Below, piece after piece: positions 57,931-64,000 of a DNA stretch of 64,000 bases (position 1 is the stretch's first letter; the number at the start of each line of letters is the position of its first letter). A model generated the notes under the pieces. The model was given only the letters and a program-made list of their open reading frames with translations. It ran no database searches and had not been told where the DNA came from. Location: positions 248,001 through 312,000 of the forward strand of contig NZ_JAAORI010000003.1 in the NCBI RefSeq assembly GCF_017696075.1. Direction: 5' to 3'. The position numbers and the translations under genes were made by a program. This DNA comes from Prochlorococcus marinus XMU1411. Its GTDB lineage: Bacteria; Cyanobacteriota; Cyanobacteriia; PCC-6307; Cyanobiaceae.

Positions 57931-58255
57931 ATCTTAAGAAAATCCGTTGAAAATTAATGAATCATCTGTCTCTTTCTCGACTTAGTCTTAATAGACTCAG
58001 TATATATAAGTATTCTTAATATAAAATCTTGAAAGTATTTTGAGCTAGATTTTCCACAATTTAAAGGTTGTTTTCCACGTCCAAATCCACATTGGATTAG
58101 AACTGCCAGTATTTTTCAAAAAAAACAGGACTTCAACATTATTATTGACTTTTCTTAAAGATCTATTCAATTTCCTTATTTGAAAAGGAAGTTTTTTGAA
58201 AACACACTTATAACTTGAGTCTCATTTGATAATTTGAAAAGTTTTACAGCAGATA
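57931..58255. other. intergenic stretch with clustered DnaA-box-like sequences
   Basis: This 325-base gap carries no convincing gene. It contains TTTTCCACA at 58050-58058 (a match to the cyanobacterial DnaA box), TTTTCCACG at 58071-58079 and a weaker AAATCCACA at 58083-58091, all on the plus strand within 42 bases. No dnaA/dnaN is near, so this is a regulatory or titration site at most, unless proved otherwise. Confidence 0.4.
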
Positions 58256-58570
58256 TTGTTTGATTTTTTTAGAAAAAAATATCATTATGTTTATGTTGAA
58301 AATTATAGATTTATGGATCAAATCAGCCAATCAAATTTAACTGATAAGAAACTTTTCGAGTGCTCTTCAAATAAAGTCTCTTTAGAAACAGAGCTTTCAG
58401 AAACTCTTTATAACACTATGAAAGATTTCGTATTAAGTAACCCAACTTGGGATCAATATAAGCTTATAAATTCAGCATTAGCTACTTTTCTCGTTCAAAA
58501 CGGATGTACAGATAATTCTGTCTCAGAAATTTATTTAAATCAATTATTTACACCTTCTAAGTCTTTTTAA
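58256..58570 (+). CDS. DUF2811-like cyanobacterial protein
   Basis: A 104-residue protein whose last two-thirds match the cyanobacterial DUF2811 family: VSLETELSETLYNTMKDFVL then NPTWDQYKLINSALATFLVQNG and EIYLNQLF. The N-terminal ~35 residues, rich in Phe/Tyr/Lys, are not part of the family; the real start could be the Met at residue 19 instead of TTG 58256. Function unknown. It overlaps the convergent GMC gene by 14 bases. Confidence 0.65.
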   Translation: MFDFFRKKYHYVYVENYRFMDQISQSNLTDKKLFECSSNKVSLETELSETLYNTMKDFVLSNPTWDQYKLINSALATFLVQNGCTDNSVSEIYLNQLFTPSKSF

Positions 58571-60197
58571 TATTTAAACAGGCTCTTCTACTCAAAGCCA
58601 TCATCGTGAGTGTGGGGCTTTGCCAAGATGATGTGGGCCAGCATGCTCCATCTAGTACAAGTACATTCTTGCATCTCCATAATCTATTAAATTTATCAAC
58701 TACGCTATTTTCTTCATTAATCCCCATTGGAGCGCCCCCTACTTCATGAATGTAATATCCAGGAGGAGGAGGGCTATCTGAAAATGCGATCAATTTTTTT
58801 GTAAAAAAACTCCCTACTGGGATATTCATTAGTTCATTAATATTTTTTATTTCTCCATTTGCAGCTGTGATTGATTTTCGTATTGTATTTTCCATATGTT
58901 TAGCCATGTTTAACTCATTTTCGCTCCATTCGAATTCAATGTAGGGAATTGGGATACCCCATTCATCTGTTTTTCTTGAGAGAGAAACTGAGTTTTTTTC
59001 TCTAGGAAGGACTTCGCCATGGGCGATAAGAAAGCCAATGGATTTGTTTATGTCTTTTTGCAAAAATTTAGGTATCCCTAATCGATCAATTGCCCCCCAG
59101 ATCCCATAACCTCTATGGAAATTTAGGTCGTCAATTTTTGGTAAATTTGAACCGAATGGAATAAAGAAGCTGCCTGCTCCTGAAAGAACGGGAGTATTAT
59201 CTAGTGTTTTTCCTGCGTTATTTGTTTTTGGGACTGAAAAAAATCTACAGATAGATATATGGTCCATAAGATATTTACCTAATTTCCCAGAATTATCTTT
59301 AAAACCTGAGGAATTTGATTTATATTCTGAGTTCAGTAGTATTCTGAGTGTTGAAATTGTTGATGCGCAAAGAAGAATTAAATCACAATTCAATACTTCT
59401 TTGTGTCCATTTTCTAAGTTTACAATCGTTAGTTTTGATGCAAGCTCTGTGATCTTGTTAATCTCAAAAGATTCCACAAGGTGATTTGAAATTATTTGAA
59501 CATTCCCAGTATCTAAGGCTTTTTTAAAAGTGCTTCCTATACTAGAAGATCTCGGCCAATTTTTATCTTTTACTGATGAATTTCGGTCAAATCCCCTTGA
59601 TTGCATAAATGGATAGTTTAATTTTGATTTAACTTTGCTGCCAAAAATATTTTCGTTTTCTGTAAGAGGTATTTCACCACTATATTTACCGTTTGGAACT
59701 TCTTTAATGTCATCTTTTCGTCCATATATGCCACACAAATTTTCAATGAAATCATAGTGAGGGGATAGTTCATCGTATGAAATAGGCCAGTTTGGTCCGA
59801 ATCCGTCTTTTTTAGCCGGTTGAAAATCTTCTGAGGAAAGTCTCAATGTTATGCCTCCCCACGTTAATGATCTCCCACCAAATTGTTTGCCTTGGGTCCA
59901 AAGAAATGGCTTTTTTGGGGGAAAGTCATAAGGATGCTTCAATTCATTTGAATATAAGTCAGGATTATTTTTCCAATAACCAGGATGTTGGCATTGGTTT
60001 GTATGTTTTTTTGTTATAACTCCTGATAATCTTTTTAATGTACTTTTAGGCTCATTATTAGAAGCTTCATGCCTCTTAACTTGAGGCCCTGCTTCTATAA
60101 CTAAAACTTTAATCCCCTGCTCTGCCAATGTAAGTGCTGCTATTCCTCCAGTAGCTCCAGAACCAACAACAATTGCATCATAAGGACTTATATCCAA
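58557..60197 (-). CDS. GMC-family oxidoreductase
   Basis: A 546-residue flavin enzyme of the glucose-methanol-choline family. The FAD dinucleotide motif is VVGSGATGGIAALTLAEQG near residues 10-28; GGRSLTWGGI near 106 and the C-terminal HEVGGAPMG (His in the catalytic pair) also fit. Substrate is not evident; such proteins oxidise alcohols or sugars. ATG start. It runs opposite to the neighbouring DUF2811 and pentapeptide genes. Confidence 0.85.
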   Translation of the reverse strand: MDISPYDAIVVGSGATGGIAALTLAEQGIKVLVIEAGPQVKRHEASNNEPKSTLKRLSGVITKKHTNQCQHPGYWKNNPDLYSNELKHPYDFPPKKPFLWTQGKQFGGRSLTWGGITLRLSSEDFQPAKKDGFGPNWPISYDELSPHYDFIENLCGIYGRKDDIKEVPNGKYSGEIPLTENENIFGSKVKSKLNYPFMQSRGFDRNSSVKDKNWPRSSSIGSTFKKALDTGNVQIISNHLVESFEINKITELASKLTIVNLENGHKEVLNCDLILLCASTISTLRILLNSEYKSNSSGFKDNSGKLGKYLMDHISICRFFSVPKTNNAGKTLDNTPVLSGAGSFFIPFGSNLPKIDDLNFHRGYGIWGAIDRLGIPKFLQKDINKSIGFLIAHGEVLPREKNSVSLSRKTDEWGIPIPYIEFEWSENELNMAKHMENTIRKSITAANGEIKNINELMNIPVGSFFTKKLIAFSDSPPPPGYYIHEVGGAPMGINEENSVVDKFNRLWRCKNVLVLDGACWPTSSWQSPTLTMMALSRRACLNIKKT

Positions 60198-60303
60198 AAC
60201 CTAGTTCGTGATTTGTTATTTCAATAAATATAGCATTCAGTAAATAATAAATTTTTAGATTTCAGCTTAAGAAGTTAGAATTTATTGAAATATTACTCAA
60301 AAA

Positions 60304-60777
60304 ATGAGATTTATAATTTTAACTGTTTTAATGATTGTTTTAACTCTCCCTTCTAGAAGCTATGCTGCATTGGATTATGGTAAACAATCCTTAATAGGAG
60401 CTGATTTTTCTGGATCCGATTTAAAAGGGGCAACGTTCTATTTAACTGATTTACAAGATGCAAATTTATCAGATTGTGAGCTCCAAAATGCTACTCTTTA
60501 TGGAGCAAAATTGAAAGATACTAATTTAAGTAACTCCAATTTAAGAGAAGTAACTTTAGACTCGGCTATTTTAGATGGAACAGATTTATCAAATACTAAC
60601 TTAGAGGATTCATTCGCTTATAGTACACAGTTTGAAAATGTAAAAATACAAGGCGCAGACTTCACAAATGTTTTTTTACCAAAAGATATTATTAGGAAAT
60701 TTTGTGAAAGTGCCACTGGAACTAATCCAATCACAAATAGAGAAACTAGAGAAACTTTAGAGTGCGATTACATTTAA
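60304..60777 (+). CDS. secreted pentapeptide-repeat protein
   Basis: A 157-residue protein with a signal peptide (residues 1-21, cleavage near SYA-A) so it should be in the periplasm or thylakoid lumen. Residues 30-125 carry pentapeptide repeats A(D/N)LxX (GADFSGSDLKGATFY, DLQDANLSDCELQNATLYG and similar), which form a right-handed beta-helix. Lumenal pentapeptide proteins are common in cyanobacteria, roles unknown. ATG start. Confidence 0.85.
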   Translation: MRFIILTVLMIVLTLPSRSYAALDYGKQSLIGADFSGSDLKGATFYLTDLQDANLSDCELQNATLYGAKLKDTNLSNSNLREVTLDSAILDGTDLSNTNLEDSFAYSTQFENVKIQGADFTNVFLPKDIIRKFCESATGTNPITNRETRETLECDYI

Positions 60778-60779
60778 AT

Positions 60780-61172
60780 TTATGCACATACAAGTTCTTT
60801 TTTAATCTTTCTTTGTTTATAAAGTGATCTTCCCACAGGCCAACCTAAAGTAGATAAATGTCTCATTAAAGAACTTGAGTATTTGAAATAAAAATTGTCT
60901 GAATATTTGATACCAAGTTCTTTTAGAGTGGTTATTAATAAATATAAATCTTTCTTCTTGCCTTTTTTCATATCCAATAATATCAATGCTTCACTGGATA
61001 ATTTTTTTTCTAGAACCTTATCATTTTCAGCAAAACCAACTTTAAGTGAATTAAATTCATCAGAATAAAGAGTATAAATTACTCCATCTTTGAATTTATC
61101 TATAGAACCATCTACATTAAACCTTGATGAAATTAATGTTTTATATCCTTTAATGATTTTTCTTTTATTCAT
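60780..61172 (-). CDS. GIY-YIG-like conserved protein
   Basis: A 130-residue protein of a conserved marine cyanobacterial family. The middle, GVIYTLYSDEFNSLKVGFAENDKVLEKKL, resembles the two beta-strands of GIY-YIG/T5orf172 domains (compare VYLI...YRIGKTDNLEKKI of the gene at 40964). FYFKYSSSLMRHLSTLGWPVGRSLYKQRK ends the protein. No classic catalytic Arg/Glu arrangement is evident, so nuclease activity is not supported. It starts two bases after the RHH-like gene, in the same operon. Confidence 0.6.
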   Translation of the reverse strand: MNKRKIIKGYKTLISSRFNVDGSIDKFKDGVIYTLYSDEFNSLKVGFAENDKVLEKKLSSEALILLDMKKGKKKDLYLLITTLKELGIKYSDNFYFKYSSSLMRHLSTLGWPVGRSLYKQRKIKKELVCA

Positions 61173-61174
61173 AA

Positions 61175-61672
61175 TTATTTGATTTCATTCTGAGCTATTT
61201 CGTATTTCTCCAATAGATTATTTACTTCTGCCAGCGCAATCCTCTTTTGACAGGCCGAGTTATATCTATTTACTGCTATTGAAGGTATTGAACCTTTGCT
61301 TTTCATTTCCCTTATACCAGTTTCTAAACATTGAAAAGCAACACTTGATAGATCTCTTCCTTCTGCTGCTGCCCAAACTTTCAAAAGATAAGTAAGATTT
61401 GATGGTACTGAGATCTGTACTTTGTTTGAATTTGAAGTATTTAATGCAATATCATCGAGACTAATTTCTTTAGAGGAAATAGTTTCTTTAACCTTTTTCT
61501 TCAAAAATTTTACTTGGCTTATAGCGTCCTCTTTATTCTTTATTTTTTGCTCTATCTCAAATAACTCTTCTTCAGAATTAATTAAAGCTTCTAATGCCCA
61601 TTTAGCATCATCTTTCGCAACAGCGGTTCTATTAAGCCATTCATCTCTTATTTTTGACCAATTACTAGGCAT
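61175..61672 (-). CDS. coiled-coil protein with ribbon-helix-helix-like domain
   Basis: A 165-residue protein. Residues 16-75 are a charged helical, probably coiled-coil segment (KDDAKWALEALINSEEELFEIEQK...). Residues 84-125 (KVQISVPSNLTYLLKVWAAAEGRDLSSVAFQCLETGI) have the strand-helix-helix pattern of RHH/CopG-type DNA-binding proteins. A palindrome-rich region lies just upstream, as expected of an autoregulator. Downstream by two bases is the GIY-YIG-like gene. Start is ATG. Regulator role is inference. Confidence 0.6.
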   Translation of the reverse strand: MPSNWSKIRDEWLNRTAVAKDDAKWALEALINSEEELFEIEQKIKNKEDAISQVKFLKKKVKETISSKEISLDDIALNTSNSNKVQISVPSNLTYLLKVWAAAEGRDLSSVAFQCLETGIREMKSKGSIPSIAVNRYNSACQKRIALAEVNNLLEKYEIAQNEIK

Positions 61673-61701
61673 AAGCTTTATGCGATAATCCTATGTTATA
61701 T

Positions 61702-61750
61702 AAATCTATATAGATTGTCTACTTATTCTAAATAGAATTAATATAGATTG
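61702..61750 (-). promoter_or_regulatory. palindromic operator-like region upstream of the RHH gene
   Basis: A perfect 14-base palindrome AATCTATATAGATT (61702-61715) lies 29 bases before the RHH gene start. A second inverted repeat, ATTCTA-AA-TAGAAT, is at 61724-61737, and TATAGATTGT occurs twice, at 61708-61717 and 61741-61750, 33 bases apart (three helix turns). On the minus strand TAGACA and a TATAAC-like element flank the first palindrome, so it may sit inside the promoter. No other strong gene is in this gap. Confidence 0.5.
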
Positions 61751-61936
61751 TATAAAGTTTAAAATTTATTTTTAATAATTCCTCATATTGGAAATAATCT
61801 TTTACAACAATTGAAACTGCAGAATCTATCCAATATGGTCTTATAGATATTTTTTTTAATTGAAAAAGATATATTAGATAATTGTCTTTTTAAAAATTTT
61901 AGTTATTTGTTTATTTAATTAAAGACTTCTGAGCTT

Positions 61937-62326
61937 TTAATCTCTTTCAATAAGTTCGATTTTATAACCATCAGGATCCTCAACAAAAGCCAAAACTGTA
62001 GTACTGTTTTTCATTGTTTTAGGTTTGGTTGTTATTTTACAACCATTATTTTCTAATCCTTGGCAAATTAGATGAATATCTTTTACTCCAATAGCTATAT
62101 GACCATATTTATCTCCAAGCTCATAGTCTTCAGACTTTTTGCCCCAGTTATAAGTTAATTCAATCACTGTGTTTTCTTTTTCTGAGCCATAACCAACAAA
62201 TGCCAAAGTGAATTTTCCATGAGGGTAATCCTTTTTTCGCAATAAATTCATTCCTAATCTATTGACGTAGAAATCAATGGATTTATCTAAATCTCCAACC
62301 CTCAACATTGTATGTAGGATACGCAT
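61937..62326 (-). CDS. gloA: lactoylglutathione lyase (glyoxalase I)
   Basis: GloA isomerises the methylglyoxal-glutathione hemithioacetal to lactoylglutathione. It is a 129-residue vicinal-oxygen-chelate protein with metal ligands His5 ([12 protein letters not shown]), the Glu in TVIELTYN, His in YGHIAIGV and the final Glu in YKIELIE. Length and repeats are normal for bacterial nickel/zinc GloA. Starts with ATG. The gene runs opposite to the Tic20 gene. Confidence 0.92.
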   Translation of the reverse strand: MRILHTMLRVGDLDKSIDFYVNRLGMNLLRKKDYPHGKFTLAFVGYGSEKENTVIELTYNWGKKSEDYELGDKYGHIAIGVKDIHLICQGLENNGCKITTKPKTMKNSTTVLAFVEDPDGYKIELIERD

Positions 62327-62459
62327 TTTGAATTATGAACCTTAATCAATTATCTAATATTTAATAACTATCTGCCAAAGTTGATTTTTTCGAGGCTAAG
62401 TCATTTATTAAGTTCAGAAAAATTAGGCTAAAATATGAATACGAAATTACAATAATATA

Positions 62460-62894
62460 TTGAATCAGATATTCCAGAGACTTTCATCAGTATTTTTGTA
62501 TACTTTGCCATTAAAGGCATCAATACCTTTTGGATATTATTTGTTCTATAAATATTCATTTTTAAAAATACTATTATTTCTAACTTTCCCGATAGCAATA
62601 ATTGAAAAATCTTTGCCTTTTGGTAGTTTTTTATTATTTATAATTTTGTTTGCTGGATTAGTAAGAAATCCAAATGTTCCCTATTTCGTTAGATATAACG
62701 CATGCCAAGCATTACTTATTGATATTGCTTTGATAATAATTTCATATCTCTTGAGAATATTCCCCATAGTTGAATTAGGCTCAATAATTTTTATATTTAC
62801 ACTATGTATTTTTATTTACTCGATTTCCCAATGTATTTATGGAGTTGAACCTGAAATTCCCTTAATTAGTAAATCTGTAAGAATGCAAATTTAA
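62460..62894 (+). CDS. Tic20-family membrane protein
   Basis: A 144-residue membrane protein with about four hydrophobic segments and the Tic20/Ycf60 signature NPNVPYFVRYNACQALLIDIALI in its middle. In plastids Tic20 is part of the inner-envelope import channel; the cyanobacterial role is unknown. Start is TTG at 62460. It is convergent with the small gene at 62922 (27-base gap). Confidence 0.8.
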   Translation: MNQIFQRLSSVFLYTLPLKASIPFGYYLFYKYSFLKILLFLTFPIAIIEKSLPFGSFLLFIILFAGLVRNPNVPYFVRYNACQALLIDIALIIISYLLRIFPIVELGSIIFIFTLCIFIYSISQCIYGVEPEIPLISKSVRMQI

Positions 62895-62921
62895 AAAGAT
62901 TTATAGATTTACTGACTTTCT

Positions 62922-63251
62922 TCAGCACTCATTCAGAATAGATTCCCATCTTTGTTGACTTGCCTTTATTGCTTGCATTGGCGGATTAGCCCCCTCTATT
63001 TCAAAGGCCTTAATTAATGATTTATTAGCTAATAGACCTAATCTTGCCGCCTCTCTTTGCCTAGAGCATACTTTTTTTCTTGACCCCTCTTTTAGACTAT
63101 TTTCGATTTCTTTAAGAATCTGACTAGCTTCATTCGATTTAGAATAAAAATCATTCATGTAAACATCAAGTGCAGTATCAGCAAAGATTTTAACTGGAGA
63201 GATTATTGTGACTAAGCACAATATAAAACTTACAAATGCAAATATTTTCAT
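62922..63251 (-). CDS. small secreted protein (hypothetical)
   Basis: A 109-residue protein with a signal peptide (hydrophobic residues 4-22, cleavage near FADT). The mature part is helical with two cysteines (Cys62 and the terminal Cys109) that could form a disulfide in the periplasm. No domain recognised. It shares direction with the 63259 membrane protein (7-base gap), so the two are probably co-transcribed. Confidence 0.65.
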   Translation of the reverse strand: MKIFAFVSFILCLVTIISPVKIFADTALDVYMNDFYSKSNEASQILKEIENSLKEGSRKKVCSRQREAARLGLLANKSLIKAFEIEGANPPMQAIKASQQRWESILNEC

Positions 63252-63258
63252 AAGAATC

Positions 63259-63843
63259 TTAAGTAAATTTTTTGTCCGATCTCTTTAATACTAGATAAAA
63301 GGTAAGAACGCTAATTGTTCCAGATGGCCCAATTAAAACATGCCAAAATTGATCGCCACTAATTGAGAGCCTTGTGCCAAAGAAAGTCGTAAAAATAATA
63401 CCAAATATTGGGTAAAGAATAAAAAGCCAATCTTTAAAAACTCTTTGCCAATTTATAATTAGAAGGATGCTTATTATTACTTGAAAAAGGAGAGCAATAG
63501 TTTTATCAAATAAAAAATATGAGATTATTGAACATAAAGAAATACAAATATTAGTTTTTTGAATAAATTTATTTTTTATAACTGATATTGATAAACATGT
63601 AAGACCTAAAGATAGGAATGAATAAAATAACCAATTAAATAAAGAGGAGTGATCTACATAAATCCAAGATGTTTGGGTATGATCTATCATTTCAGAAATC
63701 GATGCCAATCCTAAAAAAATAAAACCGAAAGGTATCAATTTGTTCTTGCTTATATGTTTAAATTTATTGATCGATTTAATACCTAATAATATTGGGATGA
63801 TTGCGGCTTGAAAGTGGGCAAATAATAAAATTGAAAAAAACAA
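63259..63843 (-). CDS. small integral membrane protein (hypothetical)
   Basis: A 194-residue protein with six or so hydrophobic segments and short connecting loops; HFQAAIIPILLG near the N-terminus and a His/Trp-containing DHTQTSWIYVDHSS loop near 55. No family recognised. The start is TTG at 63843 and is only approximate. It is upstream of and co-directional with the secreted protein gene. Confidence 0.55.
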   Translation of the reverse strand: MFFSILLFAHFQAAIIPILLGIKSINKFKHISKNKLIPFGFIFLGLASISEMIDHTQTSWIYVDHSSLFNWLFYSFLSLGLTCLSISVIKNKFIQKTNICISLCSIISYFLFDKTIALLFQVIISILLIINWQRVFKDWLFILYPIFGIIFTTFFGTRLSISGDQFWHVLIGPSGTISVLTFYLVLKRSDKKFT

Positions 63844-63897
63844 AATAAATTCTCAAACTTAATTTATCCTAATTTAAATACAAAAAACAGTTTCGGG

Positions 63898-64000
63898 TCA
63901 CCTGAGTAGAGAAAGGTACCATTGCCCGATAAATATTATCAATATTGTAAGAACAAAAGGAAAAGCAGGATATCGTGTTTGAAAATTAGCAGGTGGCCAA
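63898..64000 (-). CDS. C-terminal fragment of a membrane protein (partial at window edge)
   Basis: A frame open from the window edge (codon at 63999-63997) to a TGA at 63898-63900. It encodes 33 residues, beginning WPPANFQTRYPAFPFV and continuing through a hydrophobic helix LTILIIFIGQWYLSLL to an Arg end. This is the C-terminus of a longer minus-strand gene whose start lies beyond the window. The family is not identified. Confidence 0.55.
   Translation of the reverse strand, partial: WPPANFQTRYPAFPFVLTILIIFIGQWYLSLLR

Noticed and set aside
61783-61837. CATATTGG and CCAATATG inverted repeat, 39 bases apart
   Set aside because: Eight-base arms with a long A+T-rich spacer; expected by chance and not linked to a terminator or known RNA.

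Overview
The window is a gene-dense, strongly A+T-rich stretch of chromosome from a marine picocyanobacterium. The best match is a high-light Prochlorococcus. The evidence is the divinyl-chlorophyll a/b antenna gene pcb, a cyanobacterial lycopene beta-cyclase, NdhD, menD/menB for phylloquinone, a CbiX/SirB-type chelatase, Tic20 and several cyanobacteria-only small families (DUF760, DUF1350, DUF2811, DUF3721, DUF4336). I cannot name the strain from the sequence alone. About 65 protein genes are supported. I see no rRNA, tRNA, CRISPR array, insertion sequence or prophage; this looks like core genome with small lineage-specific genes in between.

Layout. 1-1.3 kb: proA end, folB, a small lipase (+). 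1.3-10.4 kb (-): an RGG-rich small protein gene, trpS, thrS, glk and thrB form a tight unit closed by a hairpin terminator at about 4.99-5.02 kb, followed by ndhD and prlC. 10.5-15.6 kb (+): DUF697 membrane protein, a manganese-type ABC importer (mntC-mntA-mntB), DUF4336. 15.6-16.6 kb (-): DUF760, lepB. 16.6-22.2 kb (+): menD, menB, glgA, murF. 22.2-25.8 kb (-): glmU, MnmC-like methyltransferase, aroA. 25.9-32.4 kb (+): comB-like, nitrilase, amiC-type amidase, murI, sds, acs. 32.4-43.5 kb: mixed strands with DUF1350, a DnaQ-like exonuclease, a pentad-repeat/DUF3721 protein, hisS, several small genes, pcb, a GltS-like transporter, a GST, a GIY-YIG-like membrane protein, an SDR and crtL. 43.7-50.8 kb: POR-like SDR, MscS, isochorismatase-like hydrolase, Fur, ArsS-like radical SAM enzyme, StpA-like phosphatase and a divergent GpsA-like protein. 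50.9-57.9 kb: metY-metA, a SulP transporter, an FAD oxidase and CbiX/SirB. 58.2-64 kb: small and hypothetical genes, a GMC oxidoreductase, an RHH-like/GIY-YIG-like gene pair with a palindromic upstream region, gloA, Tic20 and small membrane or secreted proteins.

Functional links. The wall-precursor genes (murF, glmU, murI, amidase, plus lepB for secretion) are spread over 15-29 kb. The quinone and pigment genes (menD, menB, sds, crtL, a POR-like SDR) serve the photosynthetic membrane. metA carries the acetyl-specifying glutamate and sits directly after metY, so together they predict methionine synthesis by direct sulfhydrylation of O-acetylhomoserine. No single spectacular new system is evident. 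The most unusual items are the pentad-repeat/DUF3721 protein, the autoregulation-like RHH/GIY-YIG pair, the GIY-YIG domain fused to membrane helices, the divergent StpA/GpsA-like pair, and the small HTH-like gene with a palindrome just upstream.
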